Positions 43,297 to 51,744 are shown, numbered from the stretch's first letter. The stretch is 64,000 nucleotides of DNA from Rickettsiales bacterium (GCA_029252805.1 JAQXAR010000015.1:62001-126000); one strand, 5' to 3'. The notes: generated by a model not told the origin, from the sequence alone. Translations and numbers: made by a program.

Positions 43297-44190
43297 TTAA
43301 ATTTTCCAAATGCCTTTTTGTGCCCAGTCTTCATCTAACCCCATATCTACAAGTGGAATTTCAGGGTGCTGTGCTACGAGTGCCGAAAACCTTTCTCGCC
43401 AGCCATGTTGAGGGGAGATAATATCAAGTAAGTATATGATAATAGTCAGGCTGTTTGATAGCTGATGTTGATTAGTGAGCCATTCATTAGGTAATGCTGG
43501 TTTTCGTTTCGGGAAAATTGGCGCAACCTTCTCAAAGGTGCGATTCCACAGGCGAGAATGATGAGCGCAGTTATTTCGTACTACTGTTAAATGCTGCATC
43601 CATGACTGTAAAACGTCTGGATGTACGCCATAGATGCGTGAAATGTTTTTACGAACGGTATTTACTCTCAAGTTTTTATACCATTTAGATAGTAATCCGA
43701 ATGAGATTATCTCGCTTATTGCCCATATTGGCGGTGAATCGTCGCTATATTTTGACATAATACGCTTGATAAATCGTTCGTCGCTTCGATTTAGCTCTCG
43801 ATGCATCTCTTTAACGGTATGTTGCCAAGGGTGGTTATGAGCCGCTTCGTTCATATGGGCATGAGAACCATAGGCTTGACTCATGTGGTACGTCCATTGG
43901 GTTCTAAACGAAATTTCGATACGCTCAATTGCATCTAATACTAATAATCGCAGCTTACGATCAAAAACATAAAGAGAAACAATATCTTCAAAACTTGTTT
44001 CATCTTGAAAGCTGTGTGACTCATGCTCACTCTCAAAACCATACCAGTAAACCCCTAAGCGATAGTAGTTGATATGGTGTAAGGTTTGTATTGCGTGTTC
44101 ACGATTTGCGACCGTCATACCTCGTTCAATAAGCTTATCTAGTTGCTCATCGTAGGATAGTGCGGGTTTATCAAATGGAATTTTTTTCAT
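43297..44190 (-). CDS. Abi_2 (AbiD/AbiF-like) family protein, probable HEPN ribonuclease
   Basis: About 297 residues starting MKKIPFDKPALSYDEQ. The N-terminal DKLIERGMTV and HINYYRLGVYWYGF, then FDRKLRLLVLDAIERIEISFRTQW, are the hallmarks of the Abi_2 family of abortive-infection proteins. A HEPN-type R-x4-H motif is present in VVRNNCAHHSRLWNR near residue 215. Such proteins are thought to cleave RNA and stop growth on phage infection. It is the first cargo gene after tRNA-Lys and stands alone, with no partner antitoxin visible. An upstream TTG start is unlikely. Confidence 0.85.
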   Translation of the reverse strand: MKKIPFDKPALSYDEQLDKLIERGMTVANREHAIQTLHHINYYRLGVYWYGFESEHESHSFQDETSFEDIVSLYVFDRKLRLLVLDAIERIEISFRTQWTYHMSQAYGSHAHMNEAAHNHPWQHTVKEMHRELNRSDERFIKRIMSKYSDDSPPIWAISEIISFGLLSKWYKNLRVNTVRKNISRIYGVHPDVLQSWMQHLTVVRNNCAHHSRLWNRTFEKVAPIFPKRKPALPNEWLTNQHQLSNSLTIIIYLLDIISPQHGWRERFSALVAQHPEIPLVDMGLDEDWAQKGIWKI

Positions 44191-44343
44191 AATATAATAA
44201 AGAAGACCCGCCAATTTGAGGATACTTAGAGCATAGCCTTGGCGGGTACTATTAATAACATTCTAGCATGAAATACCGAAATAGGAAGCGTAGAGTTATG
44301 ATAACTCATAGAGAGCAATAGATAGAAAGCAATTACCTGCAAT

Positions 44344-44393
44344 AAAAAAACACAGCTTACTTTTTGCATTCAATATGCGTAAGTAAACTGTGT
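44344..44393 (-). terminator. intrinsic terminator of the 44415-44711 gene
   Basis: On the minus strand a long imperfect hairpin (outer arms ACACAG/CTGTGT, inner TTACTT/AAGTAA and TGCAT/ATGCG) is followed directly by a run of seven T. It lies 22 nt after the stop of the 98-residue gene, a textbook Rho-independent terminator position. Confidence 0.8.
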
Positions 44394-44414
44394 CATGTGA
44401 TGTAAGAACGATGG

Positions 44415-44711
44415 TTAGGCTGGTCGGTCGCCTACCGTGACAACCTTGATTGCCCGTCCAGTACCGCATCTTGCATAGATACGAATCTGGTCTCTAGGCT
44501 CAAGGCTACTACTCATGAGCATGCCTTTTTCCATAATTGTTTCTCCTGCACCAGAACCGTTTTTGTCATTTCCTCCTCCTTCGAGAAGTGAGACATCAAC
44601 GTCTGGTTCGGGACCACAATTCAAGCCAATTACATCAAAGCCGAAAGCGATACGATTTTGATCAATCCACTCTTGCTCTACATTTGCGATGGTTAAAACT
44701 GGTTTTGCCAT
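44415..44711 (-). CDS. hypothetical small protein
   Basis: 98 residues, unrecognised: no signal peptide, no membrane span, two cysteines, a Gly/Asn/Ser-rich central loop (LLEGGGNDKNGSGAGE) and a C-terminal half with beta-strand-like alternation (DQIRIYARCGTGRAIKVVTV). It has its own strong terminator and a 117-nt upstream gap containing an inverted repeat, so it is probably a real, independently transcribed gene. Confidence 0.6.
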   Translation of the reverse strand: MAKPVLTIANVEQEWIDQNRIAFGFDVIGLNCGPEPDVDVSLLEGGGNDKNGSGAGETIMEKGMLMSSSLEPRDQIRIYARCGTGRAIKVVTVGDRPA

Positions 44712-44771
44712 TTTTATTATTGTTTTTGGTGAATAAAATTCAGTCTATAGATACCATTCAGCCCCAAAGTC

Positions 44772-44808
44772 TACTACCAACTTGCATAAAATAGCATAGT
44801 TGATAGTA
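44772..44808. other. inverted repeat upstream of the 98-residue gene
   Basis: Arms TACTACCAACT and AGTTGATAGTA (one mismatch) extended by TGCAT/ATAGC-like bases, with an AT-rich loop. It sits between the stop of the 206-residue membrane-protein gene and the start of the 98-residue gene. It could be an operator, or a terminator lacking a clear U tract. Confidence 0.4.
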
Positions 44809-44828
44809 AGTTTTGGTTCTTAGCTCCC

Positions 44829-45449
44829 TTAGCATCCTTGCGTCAACCAGTAGTGTTCTTCCTCTGCTGCGTTGAAAGCAGCTTCGTCGGCTTGAGCCGT
44901 AAGAATACGCTGGCTTTCGATAACAGCAGTTTCAGCATTCACCACCTCATTCAACCCAGCTCTGGCAATTACATAAACGTAATTAGCTACGGTCACGGTG
45001 CGATGGTTACAGATAGACTGGTTAAACCCAGCTTTACGGTAACGAGCTATCAGATAGGTGTAGCCCATCCAATTAAAGCCGAAACCAACCGTCATCGGAA
45101 GTGGGTTGAGCAATTGGCGAATAACATCCTGACTCGGAGCTAATTTTTTCACCAACCGTTGGTAGGTATTGCTAAAACCATAGTGACCGACCAGCATACG
45201 CTTAATCGGACGGTAAGCCAGCACCATCAACAGTATGCTAATGACATAAATGCCACCAACGATAGTTGCTGCTACCAAAGGATTGCCGCCAAGTCCTCTG
45301 GTCAACAAAGCAATAATGCCAGCGACTAAGGCTACAGAGGCAAGCTCCATGGCGATGAGTAAATAGGTTCCTTGAGCGCCCAATGTTTGGCGGAAGCCGA
45401 GGGCATAGTCGTTGCGGAGGGCGATGCCACTCCAAATTGAATTTCTCAT
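44829..45449 (-). CDS. hypothetical membrane protein
   Basis: 206 residues, not recognised. Two strong hydrophobic helices lie at about 28-50 (GTYLLIAMELASVALVAGII) and 58-80 (LVAATIVGGIYVISILLMVL). The remainder is soluble with a helical, Ala/Glu-rich end. It lies downstream of the CobW genes on the same strand but 160 nt away, across two family A repeats, so operon membership is doubtful. Confidence 0.55.
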   Translation of the reverse strand: MRNSIWSGIALRNDYALGFRQTLGAQGTYLLIAMELASVALVAGIIALLTRGLGGNPLVAATIVGGIYVISILLMVLAYRPIKRMLVGHYGFSNTYQRLVKKLAPSQDVIRQLLNPLPMTVGFGFNWMGYTYLIARYRKAGFNQSICNHRTVTVANYVYVIARAGLNEVVNAETAVIESQRILTAQADEAAFNAAEEEHYWLTQGC

Positions 45450-45534
45450 TGAATTTCAGTTTTACTTTCACGCAAGCGAGAAAGTTAGTTAACGATAAAA
45501 GTTGTTGCAAAACCGTCTCACTTGGGAGTCAAGT

Positions 45535-45595
45535 GCGTCCGAAACTGCCTACCTATATCGAGCAAAGCGTGACTAAAACTGCCTAGCCGTAAGCG
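45535..45595. repeat. family A repeats, copies 1 and 2
   Basis: Copies at 45535-45560 (loop CCGAAACTGCCTACC) and 45567-45595 (loop ACTAAAACTGCCTAGCC) sit in the gap between the CobW gene and the membrane-protein gene. They are the most divergent and the only copies outside 50.0-55.6 kb. Both keep the GCGT left arm and the AACTGCCTA core; right arms are degenerate. Confidence 0.7.
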
Positions 45596-45610
45596 ATTTT
45601 AATACTGACG

Positions 45611-46819
45611 TTAGGCTGCTTGTGCTTGTTTACCCCAAGCAGGGAAAGGATCAGAAAGTCGTTTCCAACTAACCTTTCCCTTACGTGCTTCTTTCGGAGT
45701 TAGGAGTGCAGCATCAAGCATAGCGGTGAGTTTTTCTTGATCCATCCCCATGCCGATTAGAACAAGTTCTTGTCGGCGGTCACCATGCTCGCCTTGAAAG
45801 TATTTTTTGATATTCATGCGTGCTTCAGGGTGTTGTGGCCAGCTTTCTTTTGGCACCGCATCCCACCATTTTCCTGCCATTTCATTGCGGCATACTGCGC
45901 CAGCTTGTGACCAATTACCTGCATAATCATAACGGCTGGCAAGCCAGAAGAACCCTTTTGAGCGAATCACTCCTGGCCACTCTGTATCAACAAGTTGTTT
46001 GAAACGTTCTGGGTGAAATGGACGACGGCTGCGATAGACAAAACTAGAAATACCATATTCTTCTGTTTCGGGAATATGTTCGCCGCGTAACTCTTGCAGC
46101 CAACCAGGGGCTTGCTCTGCTTGTTCAAAATCGAACAGGCCTGTATCCAGTATTTCATCTAAATCTACTTTAGCGAACTCAGCAGGAGCAATTCGAGCGC
46201 GTGGGTTGAGGGTTGTTAGAATGGCAATCAATCGCTGCAAATCATCCGTGCTTACTAAATCTGCTTTATTGACGACAATCACATCACAAAATTCAATTTG
46301 CTCATTGACTAAATCTACTACTGTCCGCTCATCTGTTTCACCCATCGATTCACCACGAGCGGTTAAGGTATCTTGCGACCCATAATCACGTAAGAAGTTT
46401 AGGGCATCTACCACTGTTACCATTGTATCCAGCTTTGCGACGTGAGAGAGGCTTTTGCCGTCTTCACCCTCAAAGGTGAAAGTCTCTGCGACAGGTAGCG
46501 GTTCTGAAATACCTGTTGATTCGATTAGTAAATAGTCAAAGCGGCCATCCTTTGCGAGCCGTTCAACTTCGACTAGCAAATCTTCGCGTAAGGTGCAGCA
46601 GATACAACCGTTGCTCATTTCTACCATTTTTTCTTCGGTATGGCTCAATGCTGCATCGCCATTTTTAACTAACTCTGCATCAATGTTCACTTCACTCATA
46701 TCATTAACAATCACTGCCACACGGCGACCTTCGCGATTGTTAAGAATGTGATTTAATAAGGTGGTTTTTCCAGCACCTAGAAAGCCAGATAGTACTGTAA
46801 CAGGAAGTTTTTTAAACAT
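45611..46819 (-). CDS. CobW/COG0523-family GTPase, zinc-related (ZigA/YciC-like)
   Basis: 402 residues. G1 is [17 protein letters not shown]; the family metal motif CxCC appears in [23 protein letters not shown] is the G4 motif; a CobW C-terminal domain covers about 265-370. The [18 protein letters not shown] variant is typical of the ZigA/YciC subgroup, regarded as GTP-dependent zinc metallochaperones induced on zinc starvation. A second CobW gene lies 60 nt upstream, itself behind a Zur-type palindrome, supporting zinc control. Confidence 0.88.
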   Translation of the reverse strand: MFKKLPVTVLSGFLGAGKTTLLNHILNNREGRRVAVIVNDMSEVNIDAELVKNGDAALSHTEEKMVEMSNGCICCTLREDLLVEVERLAKDGRFDYLLIESTGISEPLPVAETFTFEGEDGKSLSHVAKLDTMVTVVDALNFLRDYGSQDTLTARGESMGETDERTVVDLVNEQIEFCDVIVVNKADLVSTDDLQRLIAILTTLNPRARIAPAEFAKVDLDEILDTGLFDFEQAEQAPGWLQELRGEHIPETEEYGISSFVYRSRRPFHPERFKQLVDTEWPGVIRSKGFFWLASRYDYAGNWSQAGAVCRNEMAGKWWDAVPKESWPQHPEARMNIKKYFQGEHGDRRQELVLIGMGMDQEKLTAMLDAALLTPKEARKGKVSWKRLSDPFPAWGKQAQAA

Positions 46820-46879
46820 CGGATAGACTCCATTTAATTTTATTTATAAATTTGATTTGAGAAGTAGGGGGCACTGCTT

Positions 46880-47968
46880 CTACGATGCCTCTAGCCATGC
46901 TTCTGCGACTTGAGTTGATGTAGCGTTACTTTGCGTAACTCCCATTAAAGATTGAAAGAGTTGTTCTATCTGCCCCTTTTGAGCATTACGGGTAATGCAT
47001 ACGAGTCGAGTGCTCTTATTATCGTCTGGCCAGTTATCTAACCATTGCACTGGATGGAAGATATGTTGCACGCCATGCACGACCGCTGGGCGATTCTCAC
47101 CTGCAATATTTACGATACCTTTAACTCGTAGTAAATTCTCTCCCATCTGCGCTGCTAACACGTCCAGAAAGAAACTAAATGCAATGCCACTGACTGGGCG
47201 ATGGCTGACCATTGAGAACGCCTCAATATGCTTGCCATGACGATTTACATTGTGATGGTGATGTTCATGGTCATGATGTTTAGCTTCATCATACTGCTCT
47301 GCGGCTAGCCATTCTTTTACATCTCTAGACTTATTGTAAGGATCATAAGTACCTAGGCCAAATAACTCAGACACTAGAACATCACCATGATTACTGGAGA
47401 TAATTGTAACGGCTGGGTTAATCGCTTTTAGCTGGTTGATGAGTGAACTTTGAGTTTTGTCATCTCCCAAATCTGTTTTAGTTAGCACAATACGTTCTGC
47501 TAGCGCGGCCTGCTTCACGGATTCTGGTTGCGTATCTAGCGTGTTCTTACCATTGACTGCATCTACTAAAGTGACCACGCCATCAAGAGTATAGATTCGC
47601 TGTAGGTCAATTGAGGTCATTAGAGTGTGAATAATCGGCACTGGATCAGCTAAGCCAGTTGTTTCAATTACCACGCGATCAAAGGAAAAGACTTTTCCTT
47701 TCGACATTTTTTCGACAAGGTTGAGTAAGGTTTTATGTAAGTCGCCTCTAATAGTGCAGCAAATGCATCCATTCTGTAGCTCAACAATATTCTCTTCACT
47801 TCGCTCTATTAGCGCATGATCTAGCCCAACCTCACCAAATTCGTTGATGATTACGGCTGTCTTGGTCATCTCTTTTTGCTTTAAAAGAGCGGATAGGAGT
47901 GTCGTTTTACCGCTGCCGAGGAATCCAGTGATAACCGTGATGGGAATAGAGCTCTGTAATGAAATCAT
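46880..47968 (-). CDS. CobW/COG0523-family GTPase, zinc-related
   Basis: 362 residues, a second and clearly different COG0523 member. G1 is VITGFLGSGKTTLLSALL, the metal motif is QNGCICCTIRGDLHKTL, and TKTDLGDD is G4. A histidine-rich segment (HDHEHHHHNVNRHGKH, about 235-250) between the GTPase and C-terminal domains could bind metal. The start lies 34 nt downstream of a perfect 25-nt Zur-type palindrome. The two paralogues probably deliver zinc, or keep zinc enzymes active, under depletion. Confidence 0.9.
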   Translation of the reverse strand: MISLQSSIPITVITGFLGSGKTTLLSALLKQKEMTKTAVIINEFGEVGLDHALIERSEENIVELQNGCICCTIRGDLHKTLLNLVEKMSKGKVFSFDRVVIETTGLADPVPIIHTLMTSIDLQRIYTLDGVVTLVDAVNGKNTLDTQPESVKQAALAERIVLTKTDLGDDKTQSSLINQLKAINPAVTIISSNHGDVLVSELFGLGTYDPYNKSRDVKEWLAAEQYDEAKHHDHEHHHHNVNRHGKHIEAFSMVSHRPVSGIAFSFFLDVLAAQMGENLLRVKGIVNIAGENRPAVVHGVQHIFHPVQWLDNWPDDNKSTRLVCITRNAQKGQIEQLFQSLMGVTQSNATSTQVAEAWLEAS

Positions 47969-48001
47969 TTTTGTCTTCTATATTATAGTTTTGCAATAAT
48001 C

Positions 48002-48026
48002 ATAAATGTTATAATATAACATTTAT
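48002..48026. promoter_or_regulatory. Zur box 1
   Basis: A perfect 25-nt palindrome with 12-bp arms (ATAAATGTTATA and its complement) around a single A. The AAATGTTATA-N-TATAACATTT core is the well-known proteobacterial Zur operator form. It lies just upstream of the CobW gene starting at 47968. A Zur-type regulator is encoded 1.1 kb away. Confidence 0.8.
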
Positions 48027-48097
48027 AGAAGTCAATGATGTGATGGCTAACGAGAAAACAGTATATGTCGCTTAGAAACGACAAACCTTGCCTGAAC

Positions 48098-48631
48098 TTA
48101 ATCAGAGCGAGGTTTGTTTTTTGCCCAGTAACGCCAGAAAATGCGGATTGGTGAATTGGCGATGAACGCCAACTGCACCATCCAGCTTTTCCAGCGAATT
48201 TGGTGACAGCTGCTAGTTATTGCTAATGTCCACTTACCTAATTGTGTGTATTGGAGAAACCATCTCCCACCTCTCGTTGCCGAAAAATATGGGATGAGTA
48301 TTTCCAGCCACGCATGGGAATGTGGTATTGGCAATCCTAGGCCGTGGCTTGCAGCTTCTACTAACAAGATAAATGCAATAATCACATCCATCAAATAAGA
48401 GAAGTCGGCGATATGCTTTGCTAACCAATGACGCATGAGCATCACCAGCAAGGCAAGCACAATCAAAACCATAACGGTTAGTTGCTGAGATTGATGAGCC
48501 TCTCTTGCACGCTTGATAATCTCTGGGCCTGGATAAATGGGCTTAGGAAAGAACCATGCGTAAAATGCAATGGCAATCAAGGTGCAAAAAATAAATGCTA
48601 CAACACCAAGGGCGAGTCTTTGCTTTTTCAT
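48098..48631 (-). CDS. hypothetical membrane protein, probable Zur regulon member
   Basis: About 177 residues starting MKKQRLALGVVAF. Three hydrophobic helices: about 5-27, 50-68 and 80-98, followed by GLGLPIPHSHAWLE and a polar, Trp/Arg-rich end. I do not recognise the family. An upstream in-frame ATG (48652) is possible. Zur box 2 lies about 90 nt upstream, shared with the divergent gene at 48797. By context it may take part in zinc uptake or zinc sparing, which is inference only. Confidence 0.6.
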   Translation of the reverse strand: MKKQRLALGVVAFIFCTLIAIAFYAWFFPKPIYPGPEIIKRAREAHQSQQLTVMVLIVLALLVMLMRHWLAKHIADFSYLMDVIIAFILLVEAASHGLGLPIPHSHAWLEILIPYFSATRGGRWFLQYTQLGKWTLAITSSCHQIRWKSWMVQLAFIANSPIRIFWRYWAKNKPRSD

Positions 48632-48721
48632 TTTGGCAAAGTTTATATCCACAGTAAAACTGAATCAGGGAAGCGAAAGCTAAACTGGTTTCGCTGTAGA
48701 TTGGTTAAATAATCAAGATTG

Positions 48722-48742
48722 AAATGTTATATTATAACATTT
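48722..48742. promoter_or_regulatory. Zur box 2
   Basis: A perfect 21-nt palindrome with arms AAATGTTATA/TATAACATTT around one T, the same core as box 1. It is in the divergent promoter region between the genes starting at 48631 (minus) and 48797 (plus), so one operator could control both. Confidence 0.8.
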
Positions 48743-48796
48743 AATTGCATGATGCAATGAATATTGCTAACAAGCACATTCACAAAGTAGGGTTTT

Positions 48797-49156
48797 ATGC
48801 TGTTACGATATAGTTCACTCTCATTCATTCTTCTTGGTAGTTTGATGCATTTGTTTTGCTGTGGCATTCCTACATTGCTGGCGTTGACTAGCCTTGCGGC
48901 GGTGTTGGGGATATCAACTGGGGCGGTTGGAGAGTGGGAGTGGTATGAAGCGATTGAATCCTACGTTTTAGTTGCTTCAGGAGTTTTGTTGTTATTCAGT
49001 ATTATTGCTTATGCAATGAGCCGTTATGTTGATTGCTCGGCGCAAGAATCTTGTACGCATTTGCCTTGTGAGCGGCGTAAAGATCACTATCGGTCAATTC
49101 TTATTGCAGTAACGGTGCTTTACGCATTTAACTTGGCCCTGTACTTGTTAGCCTGA
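48797..49156 (+). CDS. hypothetical membrane protein (MerC-like pattern), probable Zur regulon member
   Basis: 119 residues with three hydrophobic helices. The first carries the CCGIP motif (SLMHLFCCGIPTLLALTSLA), reminiscent of MerC-type metal-transport proteins. A polar loop between helices two and three holds several Cys and one His (DCSAQESCTHLPCERRKDH), a possible metal site. ATG 48797 has an AGTAGGG site. Zur box 2 lies 55 nt upstream. Its stop overlaps the convergent zur gene by 9 nt. Transport of zinc is a guess from context. Confidence 0.65.
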   Translation: MLLRYSSLSFILLGSLMHLFCCGIPTLLALTSLAAVLGISTGAVGEWEWYEAIESYVLVASGVLLLFSIIAYAMSRYVDCSAQESCTHLPCERRKDHYRSILIAVTVLYAFNLALYLLA

Positions 49157-49606
49157 GCAATCATTGCAAACTCCAATAAGTTCAATCGCATCTTGTTGCG
49201 GAGTAAAATGATGTTTTTGCGCCAATTGTTTGATGGCGGTCGCTGTTTTATTGTCGCAACTCTCTTCAGTTGATCCACACTCAGTGCAGATGAGTAGCTG
49301 GCATAAGTGTTGTTCCAATGGGTGAGTACAACCAATGTAAGCATTTTGATGGTGTAATTTATGGACCAAGCGGCTTGCCTTAAGGAAGTCTAATGCGCGA
49401 TAAACAGTCGGTGGAGTGGCAGAATATTCTCCACCCTTTAGGGCTTCTAAGATATCATAAGCTTTGATTGGAGTGTGGGTTTCCCAGACTAGCTCCAGTA
49501 CCTTGCGTCTAATGTTCGTGAACCGTAGGTTTTTATCTTCGCAAAGCAGTTCCGCTTTTTGTAAAGCGGTGGTAGTGCATTTTTCATGAGTCGTACATTC
49601 TTGCAT
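49148..49606 (-). CDS. zur: Fur-family transcriptional regulator, Zur type
   Basis: 152 residues. The winged-helix domain includes RFTNIRRKVLELVWE, KAYDILEAL and SATPPTVYRALDFL. The metal and dimerisation part has HHQNAYIGCTHP, then a CxxC pair (LLICTECGS) and a C-terminal CxxC (GVCNDCSG), which form the structural zinc site. The extra N-terminal cysteines (QECTTHEKCTTT) are less common. Zur rather than Fur is inferred from the two Zur-box palindromes and the CobW genes alongside. Confidence 0.85.
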   Translation of the reverse strand: MQECTTHEKCTTTALQKAELLCEDKNLRFTNIRRKVLELVWETHTPIKAYDILEALKGGEYSATPPTVYRALDFLKASRLVHKLHHQNAYIGCTHPLEQHLCQLLICTECGSTEESCDNKTATAIKQLAQKHHFTPQQDAIELIGVCNDCSG

Positions 49607-49611
49607 ATCAT

Positions 49612-49764
49612 GTTGGCCCCACGCAAATGGTAGAGGTGTTTGCCGAAGAACCGATTGCTTTAAGCTATGAGCCTATCAGTCTAAAAGGTGCTTTAGAGCT
49701 AAAGTTTAATGAGGATACAGGTGTGTTTTATTATTTAAACACCAGCGATTTAAATCATGATTAG
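49612..49764 (+). pseudogene. C-terminal fragment resembling a DUF3299-type protein
   Basis: An open frame of about 50 codons without its own start, reading PTQMVEVFAEEPIALSYEPI then SLKGALELKFNEDTGVFYYL and ending at TAG 49762-49764. The pattern resembles the C terminus of DUF3299 periplasmic proteins found beside metal transporters. The upstream part is missing, cut near the zur start codon. I take it as a decayed remnant; the family call is tentative. Confidence 0.35.
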
Positions 49765-49794
49765 CGTGGATCGGTTATTGCTGAACTCTAAGAA

Positions 49795-49938
49795 TTAAAC
49801 AATTGCTCGTTCTTGTGCTTTTCCTGATAGCCATGGGCTTTGCTCAATTTTTTCTAAGCGTTTGCTGACTTCTTCTATAATTTTAGGGGCGTTTACTTCG
49901 CCGTCTTTTACATCTTTTTGTGAAGATATGAAAATCAT
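49795..49938 (-). CDS. possible small protein next to the first family B element
   Basis: 47 codons from ATG 49938: a Lys/Glu-rich helical stretch (NAPKIIEEVSKRLEKIEQ) and a polar end. Its start abuts family B copy 1, which would form its leader. The ATG and flanking bases recur next to B copies 2 and 5 (minus-strand CATGATTTTC-like sequence), but the downstream codons do not. Coding status is uncertain. Confidence 0.3.
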   Translation of the reverse strand: MIFISSQKDVKDGEVNAPKIIEEVSKRLEKIEQSPWLSGKAQERAIV

Positions 49939-49945
49939 AGTTTTA

Positions 49946-50027
49946 TGTCTAGACAGGATAGACTTTACGGGGGGCAAAAGTCCAAAACATATTCATACTT
50001 TGATGATCACAACATAACTTGTGATGA
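49946..50027 (+). repeat. family B element, copy 1
   Basis: An 82-nt element. It opens with the perfect palindrome TGTCTAGACA, then GGATAGACTTT and GCAAAAGTCC as arms of a first hairpin, an AT-rich linker, and TCACAA-CATAAC-TTGTGA as a second hairpin. It is followed by family A copies 3 and 4 in an arrangement repeated after B copy 2. Confidence 0.8.
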
Positions 50028-50068
50028 CTCCTAAGTGCGTACGATACCTCCGCGCTTAGTAGCTAAGT

Positions 50069-50153
50069 GCGCCCGAAACTGCCTACCTATACGCGGTACT
50101 AATAATGACATTGTTTTGAGCTACCCGCGTCTAAAGACGCCTACGTATAAGCA
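50069..50153. repeat. family A repeats, copies 3 and 4
   Basis: Copies at 50069-50096 (left arm GCGC, loop CCGAAACTGCCTACC, right arm ACGCGG) and 50126-50153 (loop CTAAAGACGCCTACG), 57 nt apart. The spacer TGACATTGTTTTGAGCT recurs between copies 8 and 9, so this is one half of a composite direct repeat. The remaining 50154-50355 holds no gene that I can support, only the leader of the OvoA-like gene. Confidence 0.75.
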
Positions 50154-50355
50154 GTTAAGGGTATAGATTCATCTATATTGTTATCTCTGTAGGTCGCTGT
50201 ATTTTTTTTTAAAGTTTACGTATGGCAATGCTTTTCACTTAATAACTTATAATCATTTTATGATTCCTGAAACGGTTTTTGCAACATGTAAGGGACATGA
50301 AGTATCTGTAACTATTCGTTTCTATTTTTGCATGCTAAGTTAGGAGAATATTAGA

Positions 50356-51744
50356 GTGAAAAGGAATGCCATGTTAGTTAATAAAACTGTTTCTGAGAAT
50401 TTTTTACCTAGTAAAACTGTGTTGCTCACAGGTAGTGATGTTGAAGCAAAGCGTGCTGAAATATTGGACTATTTTCACCAAACTTTTTCACTTTATGAAA
50501 ATATATATGAGTGCTTAAAGGATGACGAAGCTTTCTATCTACGTCCAAATACATTGCGCCACCCTTTGATTTTCTATTATGGGCACACGGCCGTTTTCTT
50601 TATGAATAAACTGAATTTGACCGGTCTTATTAAAAACCGTATTGATCCGACGCTTGAAGATATGATGGCAATTGGCGTTGATGAAATGTCTTGGGATGAT
50701 CTTGACCCTAATCACTATGATTGGCCAACGGTGGATGAAGTGAGAGAATATCGCAATATCGTTCGTGACAAGGTCGATAACTTCATCCGTAACTGCTCTT
50801 TCGAACTGCCTATTGATGAAGCGAGTCCGCTATGGATTATCATGATGGGAATTGAGCACGAACGTATTCATTTAGAAACAACTTCAGTACTGCTTCGCGA
50901 ACTTTCATTAGAGCATTTGGTCAATCACTCTGATTGGCAGCCATGCAGAGAGTCGGGTGTAGCCCCTATGAATAGCCTGATTGATGTTGTGGGTGGTGAG
51001 ATCGCTTTAGGTAAAGATAAGTCAAATTCGCTTTATGGTTGGGATAATGAGTATGGTACGCATGATGAGAAAATTTCTCCGTTCAAAGCGAGTAAGTATC
51101 TCGTTTCAAATCAAGAGTTCTTAGAATTTGTAAAAGACGATGGTTATAAAACTCAATCATACTGGACAGCTGAGGGATGGAGTTGGTGCAGTGATACAAA
51201 AACTGAATATCCGCATTTTTGGTTAAAGTCTGGTGAGAGCTATCGTTATCGCACGATGTTGGAAGAAATGGATATGCCGTGGGATTGGCCTGTTGATTTG
51301 AACCATCTAGAAGCGCATGCTTTTTGTGAATGGATGTCTGCTAAAACAGGTAAAAACATTCATCTTCCCACAGAAGCGCAGTGGTATATGTTGCGCAATA
51401 AAGTGACGACAGATCAGCCTTATTGGGATGAAGCGCCTGGGAATATTAACTTAGAGTATTATGCTTCTTCTTGTCCTGTGAATCAGTTTGAATTTGCTGA
51501 TGGGTTCTACGATATTATTGGCAATGTGTGGCAATGGACGGCTACTGAGTTTGATGGTTTTGAAGGCTTCGAAGTGCATCCTGCTTATGATGATTTTTCA
51601 ACTCCAACATTTGATACGAAACATAATGTATTTAAAGGCGGTTGCTGGGCATCTACCGGTAATTATGCCATCAAAGATTCTCGCTATGCTTTCCGGAGGC
51701 ACTTTTTCCAGCATTCCGGTTTACGCTATATTGAGAGTGCGTAG
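50356..51744 (+). CDS. OvoA-like 5-histidylcysteine sulfoxide synthase without methyltransferase domain
   Basis: 462 residues starting at GTG 50356 with an AGGAG site 9 nt upstream. The N-terminal DinB-like domain has NTLRHPLIFYYGHTAVFF, AIGVDEMSWDDLDPNHYDWP and the Fe-binding H-x3-H-x-E (EHERIHLETTSV, His168/His172/Glu174). The C-terminal FGE-sulfatase-type domain has GWSWCSD, NIHLPTEAQWYML, DIIGNVWQWTATEF and FKGGCWASTGNY. This matches the OvoA core that joins cysteine to C5 of histidine. Full OvoA normally continues into a SAM methyltransferase; here the protein stops and a GNAT gene follows. No OvoB-type PLP lyase is nearby. Confidence 0.88.
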   Translation: MKRNAMLVNKTVSENFLPSKTVLLTGSDVEAKRAEILDYFHQTFSLYENIYECLKDDEAFYLRPNTLRHPLIFYYGHTAVFFMNKLNLTGLIKNRIDPTLEDMMAIGVDEMSWDDLDPNHYDWPTVDEVREYRNIVRDKVDNFIRNCSFELPIDEASPLWIIMMGIEHERIHLETTSVLLRELSLEHLVNHSDWQPCRESGVAPMNSLIDVVGGEIALGKDKSNSLYGWDNEYGTHDEKISPFKASKYLVSNQEFLEFVKDDGYKTQSYWTAEGWSWCSDTKTEYPHFWLKSGESYRYRTMLEEMDMPWDWPVDLNHLEAHAFCEWMSAKTGKNIHLPTEAQWYMLRNKVTTDQPYWDEAPGNINLEYYASSCPVNQFEFADGFYDIIGNVWQWTATEFDGFEGFEVHPAYDDFSTPTFDTKHNVFKGGCWASTGNYAIKDSRYAFRRHFFQHSGLRYIESA

